NCBI GenBank assembly: GCA_030632035.1
Contig: DAOVJZ010000044.1
Coordinates: 1-9,380 of the forward strand
DNA: 9,380 bases
Source of the DNA: Granulosicoccaceae bacterium
GTDB lineage: Bacteria; Pseudomonadota; Gammaproteobacteria; DAOVJZ01
Reading direction: 5' to 3'
Of the stretch, positions 1-6,222 are shown piece by piece; within the stretch, counting starts at the first letter, position 1, and the number at the start of each line of letters is the position of its first letter. The position numbers and the translations under genes are program-made. The notes beneath the pieces were generated by a model that saw only the letters and a program-made list of their open reading frames with translations, made no database searches and was not told the DNA's origin.

Positions 1-1
1 C

Positions 2-358
2 AATGCAAATGATGTTGCCAACTACCCGGATGATTCAACAGAGAAAATGATCGAGGAAGTAAAAAAGATGGGTTACAGCTTTCCCTATTTATATGATGAG
101 ACACAGGCAACGGCCAAAGCCTACAAGGCGGCCTGCACCCCGGATTTTTTCCTGTTTGATGCAAACCAGCAACTGGCCTACCGCGGGCAATTTGATGACA
201 GCCGCCCCAGGAATGACAAACCCTTGACCGGTGCCGATATGCGCTCTGCCATTGAATCCGTGCTGACTGGCAATCCCATCCCTGAAAGTGAACAAAAACC
301 CAGCATGGGCTGTAATATCAAGTGGAAAGCAGGAAATGAACCGGACTATTTTGGATAA
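2..358 (+). CDS. Thioredoxin-fold (AhpC/TSA-like redoxin) protein, 3' part
   Basis: The reading frame is open from the left edge of the window, so the gene starts outside it; 118 residues of the C-terminal part are visible. They fit the second half of a thioredoxin fold: a helix, then FPYLYDE, then ACTPDFFLFD, where the TP supplies the cis-proline that packs against the active site, followed by a beta strand (QLAYRGQFDD) and a C-terminal helix. The ending with SMGCNIKW is typical of bacterial 'thioredoxin family / redoxin' proteins of about 185 residues. The N-terminal active-site cysteine motif would lie upstream of the window, so the enzymatic type (peroxiredoxin or thiol-disulfide oxidoreductase) cannot be decided. 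An internal ATG at 47 is not the start, because the homologous-looking sequence NDVANYPDD continues upstream of it. Family call is fairly secure; exact function is not. Confidence 0.85.
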   Translation, partial: NANDVANYPDDSTEKMIEEVKKMGYSFPYLYDETQATAKAYKAACTPDFFLFDANQQLAYRGQFDDSRPRNDKPLTGADMRSAIESVLTGNPIPESEQKPSMGCNIKWKAGNEPDYFG

Positions 359-516
359 AAGCAATATATTCAATAAGTTATATCGAATGAATCTCTAAAG
401 GAATCCCCTGAAAACCCGCTAAATACTCTAACAGATTTAGTTGGAGCAGGACGCCTCAACAAGGATCTTCAAGCAAGCAGTTTAAGATTCAGTTATTGCA
501 AAAGTGAGGCCAGCAA

Positions 517-678
517 ATGTTAGAAAGCAATATAATACGTATTAGTCAGCAATCCATCCCACCCGTTAATGATTATTCAGAAGAAACTCTGGAAGAAATT
601 ATAGAAAGTCTTAACGAGGCTTTAGGTTCACTTCGGGAGCTGGAAAATAATTTTCCCAAAACCGGAACATCAGACTGA
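517..678 (+). CDS. Small acidic helical protein, 53 aa, unrecognised
   Basis: An ATG at 517 is preceded at a proper distance by a Shine-Dalgarno-like GTGAGG (504-509) and opens 53 codons ending in TGA at 676-678. The product is strongly acidic (about 11 Asp/Glu against 3 Lys/Arg). Residues 21-46 form a clear amphipathic helix, with Leu/Ile at positions 25, 28/29, 32, 36, 39 and 42 in heptad-like spacing, which suggests a coiled coil or a protein-binding helix. It has no signal peptide or membrane segment. It ends 41 nt before the diguanylate cyclase start and is probably co-transcribed with it; that gene has no good ribosome-binding site of its own. I do not recognise the family. It could be a small partner of the cyclase, but that rests on position alone; a chance ORF is still possible. 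Confidence 0.5.
   Translation: MLESNIIRISQQSIPPVNDYSEETLEEIIESLNEALGSLRELENNFPKTGTSD
533..544. repeat. 12-bp perfect palindrome TAATACGTATTA
   Basis: The sequence TAATACGTATTA equals its own reverse complement. It overlaps a TATAAT hexamer at 531-536 near the 5' end of the small acidic ORF. It could be an operator over a -10 box serving the diguanylate cyclase gene, or simply coding sequence; no convincing -35 box is seen 16-18 nt upstream. Confidence 0.3.
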
Positions 679-719
679 ATAAGAAACACGGTGAGAAAAT
701 TATTATCTAGATTCAAACC

Positions 720-2315
720 ATGACTAAACTGGACTCTACCAAGAAAGCCCCACTTATTAAGGCCGAACGAACATCAATTCGCCTTTTCACCACTCTGGTA
801 TTCATATCTTCTGCCGTCCTTGCCATACTTGTTTTCCTTATAGTTAGTAATCAGGCACGCAATGCAGCACTTGAGCTGCAGAAGAAATCACTATCACGAG
901 TTATTAGTGTCGCTACTGATGGTGTGTTAACTGATCTAAGAGATGAACTAACTGTTATTGGTAATTCCCTGCAACATCGTCCGGAAATTCGACAAACCCT
1001 GAAGGAATTTTACAAGAATGGCAATTCATCATCACTTGTAGCTCAGCTCGATGACCCATTGGTTAATGGTTATGTCGGCGCCGTAGACATAGAGCTTGTA
1101 AAACTACGTATCTACAACAAAGACTATCGCTTTATCGCTGAAAGTAGTAGAGGGATGAAGGGGCTTAAAAAAAATCTCCCTGAATTTATCTCTACCAAGG
1201 CAAAAGTACGGGAAGGTGCCAACAGTCTCATGACTCTGGGTGGACTTTGGACAGACAATAATAGCAAAACAACGTTATATAGCCTCTTGCTCCCCATTGG
1301 GGGTTTTAAAGCTCTTGGTTACATAGAAGTTATTATTAATCCTGTTTTTAACCTGATTGAAGTTGGCAAGCTAACCCAAAAGCCTCTAACTATCTATAGC
1401 ATGAAGGGTGAAAAAATCGAGGACTACTCCCCTATAAATAATTTAAATAAACTGACACTCGAAGAGATTGAATATACCTTGATAGGTGACGACAACAAAA
1501 ATGCATTTCGTATGGTCCTACTCGACGATGTTAGTGAATTTAATCAGGAGATGGGGATTACTCGAATAACAGCTATTGCCAGCTTTGCCTCCCTCACTAT
1601 TGTTGCAATTTTAATTGTGCTATCTCTCATGAACCGCTTCCTATTTAAGCCAATACAGCACATGACTAAACAGATGCAACGAGTGACAGATGGTGAACTC
1701 TCAATAAAGGTTGATGACCGTGGCCTTAAGGATTTTCATGACCTCGCCCTGAACTTTAATACCATGAGAAAGATGGTAGAGAATAGTATGCAAACACTTG
1801 AGCAGATGTCTCTCAAAGATCCCCTCACGGGTATCGGTAATCGCCGCATTTTTGACCAGACGCTCAAACATGAGTGGCTAAACTATATGAGGAACGGGAA
1901 ACCCCTCTCATTAATTATCTTTGATATCGACTTCTTTAAACAGTTTAATGATCTCTATGGACACCAGAAAGGTGATAAGTGTATTCAACAAGTGGCACAA
2001 GTAATATCCAAGGCAATCTATCGTCCATCAGATATTGCCTGCCGTTATGGGGGGGAAGAGTTTACCCTTATCCTCCCTGATACCACGCTCGAAGGCGCAC
2101 TCTATATTGCTGGATTAGTTCGTCAATTAATAGATGAGCTTAGAATTCCTCACAGAAAATCACTGGTATCAGACTTCATCACCTTGAGCATGGGCATCGC
2201 AACAACCCCTCTTGAAGGTGTCGACTCAGCTGAGGAGCTCATCAAGGCTGCTGATACTGCTCTCTATCTGGCAAAAGAAAAAGGACGTAACCAGGTGAGA
2301 ACTACTAAAGATTAG
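720..2315 (+). CDS. Membrane diguanylate cyclase (sensor-HAMP-GGDEF)
   Basis: A 531-residue inner-membrane sensor enzyme predicted to make cyclic di-GMP from two GTP. Order: cytoplasmic N-terminus, transmembrane helix at about 22-43, periplasmic sensor region 44-280, second helix about 281-303, HAMP linker about 304-356, GGDEF domain about 361-527. The catalytic domain is complete: DPLTGIGNRR (367-376), FDIDFFKQFND (401-411) with metal-binding Asp, GGEEF at the active-site turn (444-448) and ALYLAKEKGRN near the end. An RxxD inhibitory I-site (RPSD, 435-438) lies five residues before GGEEF, so product feedback is expected. The periplasmic part has strand patterns reminiscent of Cache domains (LRIYNKDYRFIAES, LLLPIGG, GYIEVIINP), but I cannot assign its ligand. 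The frame is closed by TAG at 708-710, so ATG 720 is the only good start; its ribosome-binding site is poor, which suggests coupling to the upstream small ORF. A secreted rhodanese follows after 45 nt. Confidence 0.95.
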   Translation: MTKLDSTKKAPLIKAERTSIRLFTTLVFISSAVLAILVFLIVSNQARNAALELQKKSLSRVISVATDGVLTDLRDELTVIGNSLQHRPEIRQTLKEFYKNGNSSSLVAQLDDPLVNGYVGAVDIELVKLRIYNKDYRFIAESSRGMKGLKKNLPEFISTKAKVREGANSLMTLGGLWTDNNSKTTLYSLLLPIGGFKALGYIEVIINPVFNLIEVGKLTQKPLTIYSMKGEKIEDYSPINNLNKLTLEEIEYTLIGDDNKNAFRMVLLDDVSEFNQEMGITRITAIASFASLTIVAILIVLSLMNRFLFKPIQHMTKQMQRVTDGELSIKVDDRGLKDFHDLALNFNTMRKMVENSMQTLEQMSLKDPLTGIGNRRIFDQTLKHEWLNYMRNGKPLSLIIFDIDFFKQFNDLYGHQKGDKCIQQVAQVISKAIYRPSDIACRYGGEEFTLILPDTTLEGALYIAGLVRQLIDELRIPHRKSLVSDFITLSMGIATTPLEGVDSAEELIKAADTALYLAKEKGRNQVRTTKD

Positions 2316-2360
2316 GACATAACAATATTCTATGAAAATAATACATAAAGAGAGGAAATC

Positions 2361-2783
2361 ATGAACCCAAGATTACTACTTATACCACTAATCCTTATTG
2401 CTTCATTCAATGTCTATGCTGAAAAACCACTCGCCCCAAAATCACTTGAAGGTACAACAGTAATAACCACTGATGATATCTATAAGCTAGCTGCTTCCAA
2501 GCCCAACCTTGTCATTATTGATTCTCGCCGCAAAGAAGAGTATGAAAAAGGACATATCGAGGGAAGTATTAGCCTACTCAATACCAAAATGACTCAGGAT
2601 AATCTTAAAAAACTCGTTGCTACCACTGATACCCCTGTTATCTTTTATTGTAATGGAGCTCGCTGCATGCGTAGCTACAATGCCTCTAAAGTGGCTGTCG
2701 ATTGGGGTTATAAAAATATCTACTGGTTCCGTGGCGGCTGGAAAGAATGGAAAAACAAGGGGATGCCGATTAGCCTCCAATAG
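2361..2783 (+). CDS. Secreted single-domain rhodanese-like sulfurtransferase
   Basis: A 140-residue protein with a signal peptide of about 20 residues (basic start MNPR, hydrophobic stretch LLLIPLILIASF, likely cleavage after NVYA), so it should act in the periplasm. The rest is one rhodanese domain: VIIDSRRKEEYEKGHIEGS (51-69) is the usual CH2A-type motif, and the active loop is FYCNGARCMRS with Cys97 as the expected persulfide-carrying residue. A second cysteine (Cys102) sits at loop position +5, where most rhodaneses have Arg/Thr, allowing a disulfide or a sulfur hand-over between the two. The end, YWFRGGWKEWKNKGMP, is the usual C-terminal signature. Start ATG 2361 has a good ribosome-binding site (AGAGGA at 2351-2356). 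It lies 45 nt after the diguanylate cyclase gene and is probably in the same transcript. Sulfurtransferase activity is inferred from the family; the physiological donor and acceptor are unknown. Confidence 0.9.
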   Translation: MNPRLLLIPLILIASFNVYAEKPLAPKSLEGTTVITTDDIYKLAASKPNLVIIDSRRKEEYEKGHIEGSISLLNTKMTQDNLKKLVATTDTPVIFYCNGARCMRSYNASKVAVDWGYKNIYWFRGGWKEWKNKGMPISLQ

Positions 2784-2796
2784 CTGTCCACAACCC

Positions 2797-2855
2797 GAGT
2801 CTGGATAAGCATTGTCAGTACCTTGCTACTTTCTAGTGAGGTTATATCCAGACTC
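2797..2855. repeat. 11-bp inverted repeat between convergent genes
   Basis: GAGTCTGGATA (2797-2807) and TATCCAGACTC (2845-2855) are exact reverse complements separated by 37 nt; a weak inner ACCT/AGGT pair (2820-2823, 2839-2842) could extend the fold. It lies in the 164-bp gap between the convergent rhodanese and anti-sigma genes, the place where a bidirectional terminator would be expected, but neither side has a T-tract. A protein-binding site or remnant of a small mobile repeat are alternatives. Confidence 0.5.
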
Positions 2856-2947
2856 TTGACCTGTAGAATTGAGTCCAGAGCTCTATAGATTATAGATTCA
2901 ATGCAAAAACCTGATAAGTTAAGATAAAATCGGGGAGAGGGTAGTTA

Positions 2948-3682
2948 TTATATCTTGATATAACTCCAACCCTGCTGTCTCTTCTCAATCACCTCACCCA
3001 ATGCAGAAGGTACAACTTGTGCTTCGGGCAGTAATTCTACATTCCTCAACTTATCCTTGTTAAGACGATTCAGGGTTTCTTTACATGCATTGAAGGTAAT
3101 ATTGCTATAACGAGCTGTTAATTCACGCAAGCGTTTTGCAAAAGGTGTTGTTGTAGAAACAAGATTAATACCTCTGGCATTAGTAAGAATACTCATTTCA
3201 AGGCTTTTTTGGTTTGCCGCATATTTTTTCAATAACTGCTCTGTTTCATTCAGCATGATATCGAGTCTGATGGGATCATCTGTTGTTACATGAATCATTA
3301 AACGTGCTACCTGCTCATTACTATTAATGAGATTGTTTTGTTCTGTTATTTCAGCAAATTCTATTAGCCCTTTAGTCGGATTTAAATAATCTTGTATACC
3401 CCAACCAACAACAATACCAATGGCTAATATAAAGCTGGCAACATATAAATTAATCCCTCGTGAATTATTGGTGTTTATATGCCTTTGTGGTTTAACAGGA
3501 ACAGGAATGTCCTTATATGCATTTTTAACCAATTCCCGAATATTGCGTAACTTCATAACCCGGGTCTTTAATTCTTGATCATTATCCATATCGGAAATCA
3601 ATTCATTTTTTTCGCGATCATCCAGTTCGCCATCAATAAAAGAATTTATAATACTATCTGAATAATCTTTTTCTTGTGTCAT
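2948..3682 (-). CDS. Membrane anti-sigma factor with periplasmic DsrE/F-like domain
   Basis: A 244-residue single-pass membrane protein. Residues 1-55 (SFIDGELDDREKNELISDM, then a helix ending ELVKNAY) have the pattern of the ECF anti-sigma N-terminal domain, but without the His/Cys residues of the zinc-binding version. A transmembrane helix spans about 77-96. Residues 125-244 should therefore be periplasmic. They read as a DsrE/DsrF-like (COG1416-type) domain: MIHVTTDDPIRLDIMLNE, a strand-loop ILTNARGINLV, LTARYSNITFNAC with the family's conserved cysteine (Cys200), then VVPSALGEVIEKRQQGWSYI at the end. The start ATG overlaps the stop of the sigma gene by 4 nt (ATGA), so the pair is translationally coupled. 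Expected role: hold the sigma factor inactive until the periplasmic domain senses a signal, possibly a reactive sulfur or redox species. Anti-sigma role is well supported by context; the sensor's ligand is inference. Domain assignment is by eye. Confidence 0.85.
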   Translation of the reverse strand: MTQEKDYSDSIINSFIDGELDDREKNELISDMDNDQELKTRVMKLRNIRELVKNAYKDIPVPVKPQRHINTNNSRGINLYVASFILAIGIVVGWGIQDYLNPTKGLIEFAEITEQNNLINSNEQVARLMIHVTTDDPIRLDIMLNETEQLLKKYAANQKSLEMSILTNARGINLVSTTTPFAKRLRELTARYSNITFNACKETLNRLNKDKLRNVELLPEAQVVPSALGEVIEKRQQGWSYIKI

Positions 3683-4236
3683 TGTATTTCTCTCAATGGA
3701 TAAATATTACTACTTGTAGACTGCGCATGTTGTTCCAGCACGATACTGGCCAGTGCCTTGCGTGCACGCGATAACCGACTCATCACCGTACCAATAGGTA
3801 CTTCCAATACCTCAGCCACTTCGGCATAAGAGGCATCATTCAAATCAACCAGCGTAATCACTTGTCGTTGCCCCATCGGTAGCCGTGCTACCGCACTTTG
3901 TACCCTGACAGTCATATTCTGTAATTCATAAGCTTCTTCTGGTGAACTGCCTTCATAAACAAGCTCATCATCAGCCACATCAACATGATGGTATTGCTTG
4001 CGCAAATAATCTTTCCAGCAGTTGTTCATAATCCGGTATAGCCACCCATTCAGGGCACTGTGATCATAGAGCCTGTCTACGTTCCTGATAGCCTTCTCCA
4101 GGCTCTCCTGCACCAGGTCGTCAGCCAAGGCTGAATCATGGCACCACGCATAGGCGATTCGATACAAACGCTCTCGGCTCTCCTCTAGACGCGAATATAA
4201 CCATTTGTTTTTACAGAAGAATTTACTTAAGCCCAC
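3679..4236 (-). CDS. ECF-family RNA polymerase sigma factor
   Basis: A 185-residue (from this start) sigma-70 family regulator of the extracytoplasmic-function type. Region 2 is recognisable in ERLYRIAYAWCHD, ADDLVQESLEKAI and GWLYRIMNNCWKDYLR (core-polymerase binding and -10 recognition); region 4 in LPMGQRQVITLVDL, SYAEVAEVLEVPIGTVMSRLSRAR, a helix-turn-helix for the -35 element. There is no region 1 or 3, as usual for ECF. The frame is open up to a GTG at 4272 (197 residues), but that codon lies about 10 nt after a candidate ECF -10 element and has no ribosome-binding site. GTG 4236 is preceded by GGGGAG (4248-4253) with 11 nt spacing and gives a length typical of the family, so I prefer it. 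The stop overlaps the anti-sigma start by 4 nt. Target promoters other than its own cannot be named from this window. Confidence 0.9.
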   Translation of the reverse strand: MGLSKFFCKNKWLYSRLEESRERLYRIAYAWCHDSALADDLVQESLEKAIRNVDRLYDHSALNGWLYRIMNNCWKDYLRKQYHHVDVADDELVYEGSSPEEAYELQNMTVRVQSAVARLPMGQRQVITLVDLNDASYAEVAEVLEVPIGTVMSRLSRARKALASIVLEQHAQSTSSNIYPLREIQ

Positions 4237-4272
4237 TTGTCTCACTGCTCCCCACAACACGAGTCTGACCAC

Positions 4273-4494
4273 TATATATCAAGACGTGACAACATCTCAA
4301 TTTATTCCCGGTTTAGTTCAATCAATATGGAATACCTCTGCAAGAAAGTGGACATAAATTCCCGAACACAACAGATAAATAACCCTCAAGTTGGGAAGAA
4401 ATTCTATAGAAATTAATAACTAAAAATAAAAGCAGTCATGAAAGAAAAGACAGTCATATGCTTGCATTTTTTATTGCTCAGAATATTTGTATCT
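4273..4494. other. 222-bp intergenic region between peroxidase and sigma factor genes
   Basis: No convincing ORF or RNA gene is seen. It holds the candidate ECF promoter, a second CGGGAAT-like element 54 bp further upstream (minus strand, around 4364-4354) without a matching -10, and two direct copies of CAGTCAT at 4433-4439 and 4451-4457, spaced 18 bp. AT-rich stretches after the peroxidase stop do not form a clear terminator hairpin. Confidence 0.4.
4283..4308 (-). promoter_or_regulatory. Candidate ECF-type autoregulatory promoter
   Basis: Read on the minus strand, GGAATAA (4308-4302) is followed after exactly 15 nt by CGTC (4286-4283). This resembles the ECF promoter form of a GGAA-rich -35 and a CGTC -10, and it stands directly before the sigma factor gene, where autoregulated ECF genes carry their own promoter. 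Transcription would begin near 4273-4278, leaving a leader of about 40 nt with a GGGGAG ribosome-binding site before GTG 4236. I saw no second copy before the other genes of the window. Confidence 0.45.
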
Positions 4495-5475
4495 TTATTT
4501 TTCTCTGTTCTTATCTGACAAGGCTTTCAGGAAACTGACAATATCATTCACCTGTTGCTCCTTGAGTTTCTTGTTCAATTGTAACTTAGCCATGGTGCGC
4601 ACTGCATCAGGAAGTGTGGTTATTCTCCCATCATGAAAATACGGTGCCGTCAGTGCCACATTACGCAGAGAAGCCACCTTGAAAACCATGCGATCTTCTT
4701 CATCCTTTGACAGAGCATACACACCTTGGTCAGATTGGTTGGCATAAGGATTTTTCTTGCCTAGTTTCTCAAAGGTTTCACCACCAAGCAAAACACCATC
4801 ATGGCACGATACACAATTAACCTTGATAAAGGTTGCAAGACCTTGCTGTTCTGTTGATGTTAATGCCTGTTTATCCCCTTTCAGAAAATCATCAAAACGA
4901 CTGGGGGTTTTTAAAGTGTGCTCAAAAGAGGCAATGGCCTCAGCAATGTTTTGATAAGTGATTGCCTGTTTATCATTTGGAAAAGCTGAAGAAAATTCAG
5001 AACGATATTCAGCAATCCCCTGAATCTTTTTTACAACTGATTGCTCATCCGGCATGCCCATCTCAATCGGATTCAGGATAGGGCCCTTGGCCTGTTCTAC
5101 CAGATTTTCTGCACGACCATCCCAGAACTGATCACTATGCCAACCTGCATTTAACACAGTCGGACTATTACGTGTCCCAACCTGCCCTTTTGCACCAGGC
5201 GAAACTGGCAGGTTATCAACACCGGCAAAACCATTTTCCAGTTTGTGACAACTGGAACAGGACTGGGTATTATTAATTGACAAGCGTTTTTCAAAAAAGA
5301 GTTTCTTTCCTAACGCGATACGATCTGGTGTATCGTTTTCTTCGCCTGGCATGGTATCTGGCAACGGTTCAAAAATCTCTTGTGCCTCCTTTAAAAGGCG
5401 ATCACTATCAATAGCAAAAACTGTGCTTGTTACTACACAAAAGCTTATAGCAATAATCTTGGTAATATATTTCAT
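4495..5475 (-). CDS. Periplasmic di-haem cytochrome c peroxidase (CCP/MauG family)
   Basis: A 326-residue exported protein predicted to reduce hydrogen peroxide to water with electrons from small cytochromes. A signal peptide covers residues 1-21 (KYITKIIAISFCVVTS, cleavage likely after VFA). Two covalent c-haem sites are present: CSSCH at 73-77 in the N-terminal domain and CVSCH at 221-225 in the C-terminal domain. Family landmarks are complete: GKKLFFEKRLS, GTRNSPTVLNAGW (100-112), FWDGRAENLVEQA (117-129), and FKVASLRNVALTAPYFHDGR (265-284) with TLPDAVRTM after it; Met263 just before this block is a candidate axial ligand. The frame could open at a TTG at 5487, but that codon overlaps the GGAG ribosome-binding site of ATG 5475 (6 nt spacing), so the latter is chosen. 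It lies 222 nt upstream of the ECF/anti-sigma pair and 52 nt after DUF502. MauG-like oxidation of another protein is a less likely alternative. Confidence 0.93.
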   Translation of the reverse strand: MKYITKIIAISFCVVTSTVFAIDSDRLLKEAQEIFEPLPDTMPGEENDTPDRIALGKKLFFEKRLSINNTQSCSSCHKLENGFAGVDNLPVSPGAKGQVGTRNSPTVLNAGWHSDQFWDGRAENLVEQAKGPILNPIEMGMPDEQSVVKKIQGIAEYRSEFSSAFPNDKQAITYQNIAEAIASFEHTLKTPSRFDDFLKGDKQALTSTEQQGLATFIKVNCVSCHDGVLLGGETFEKLGKKNPYANQSDQGVYALSKDEEDRMVFKVASLRNVALTAPYFHDGRITTLPDAVRTMAKLQLNKKLKEQQVNDIVSFLKALSDKNREK

Positions 5476-5527
5476 GTTTAACTCCAACCTGTTTCACAAG
5501 ACAATAAAATATTAATGAACCATAATG

Positions 5528-6127
5528 TTATTTATGTTTATTCGTGCCAGTTACACCGGCAGTCAATGTGAAACGCATAGCCTCTTCCATATTCATATCC
5601 AGTGGTCGAACCGCACTTCGCGGCACTAATACCGCATAACCACCAATCATATAACTCAAGGGGAAATAGACCAGCACACTGCCTTCTTCCCGAAAATCTT
5701 CCGGCAATTGTTCCATGTCTGCCTGGGTGACAAAACCAATTACCTGCATACCGGTATCTCCGATAGACACAGCAACTACCTGCTCAAATTCTCTTTTTTT
5801 AGTCGGTGAGAAATAATCAAAAAAGTCTCGCATTGCCCGATATACTGATTTAATCAATGGCATGTGATAAAGAATTTGCTCACCCTTGGCAAATAACCGT
5901 TGCACCAGATAAGCATGCATTAACAAACCCACCAAAAACACCACAATGAAACCAACGATCAACCCCATGCCGGGCCAGTATAAACCTTCGGGAAGAACCA
6001 TACGGATCATATCACCTAGCATGGACTCTGCTGTTACCGCAAACCAATAGAGAAGATAGAGTGTAAGTACAACGGGTAAGATTGTTACCAGTCCGGTAAG
6101 AATATTTCTGCCTATAAATCTCACCAT
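5528..6127 (-). CDS. DUF502 family inner-membrane protein
   Basis: A 199-residue protein of the DUF502 family, whose biochemical role I cannot name. Two hydrophobic helices are seen at about 9-31 (ILTGLVTILPVVLTLYLLYW) and 53-75 (GLIVGFIVVFLVGLLM), followed by a soluble C-terminal domain. Recognisable family blocks are MPLIKSVYRAMRDFFDYF (89-106), VLVYFPLSYMIGGYAVLVPR (151-170) and the run that begins PLDMNMEEAMRFTLTAG (175-191). The length is normal for the family. ATG 6127 has a strong ribosome-binding site, GGAGG, 8 nt upstream. It lies between the sulfurtransferase (95 nt upstream) and the peroxidase (52 nt downstream), all on the minus strand; co-transcription with the peroxidase is plausible. 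Family assignment is secure, function unknown. Confidence 0.9.
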   Translation of the reverse strand: MVRFIGRNILTGLVTILPVVLTLYLLYWFAVTAESMLGDMIRMVLPEGLYWPGMGLIVGFIVVFLVGLLMHAYLVQRLFAKGEQILYHMPLIKSVYRAMRDFFDYFSPTKKREFEQVVAVSIGDTGMQVIGFVTQADMEQLPEDFREEGSVLVYFPLSYMIGGYAVLVPRSAVRPLDMNMEEAMRFTLTAGVTGTNKHK

Positions 6128-6195
6128 ATTAATGTCCTCCCTTTAAGGATTGATTACTGGTGAGTATATTACTTTCTGATGTGTTCCACTAATCC

Positions 6196-6208
6196 CCTGA
6201 AAATCAGG
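6196..6208 (-). terminator. Weak hairpin after the sulfurtransferase gene
   Basis: CCTGA-AAA-TCAGG forms a 5-bp stem with a 3-nt loop about 15 nt after the sulfurtransferase stop codon. It has no following T-tract on the minus strand, so it may be a weak or Rho-assisted stop, or only an RNA-end stabiliser. Confidence 0.25.
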
Positions 6209-6222
6209 TTGATTTTACTTGT

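Noticed and set aside
89..373. Minus-strand open frame antisense to the redoxin gene
   Set aside because: It mirrors the conserved plus-strand coding frame, has no recognisable domain and no ribosome-binding site.
359..516. Possible riboswitch or terminator after the redoxin gene (CTAAAT/ATTTAG at 419-440 and a bulged GTTGGAG/CTCAAC stem at 440-460)
   Set aside because: Stems are short or bulged, no T-tract follows, and no known riboswitch core, including that of c-di-GMP, is recognisable.
691..693. GTG as an earlier start for the diguanylate cyclase
   Set aside because: It is in another frame, and the cyclase frame is closed by TAG at 708-710.
5476..5487. Upstream TTG start for the cytochrome c peroxidase
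   Set aside because: It overlaps the GGAG ribosome-binding site of ATG 5475, which also gives a better signal peptide.
6128..6222. GGAACAC upstream of DUF502 as a second ECF promoter
   Set aside because: No CGTC-like -10 lies at 15-17 nt spacing, so it does not match the element before the sigma gene.
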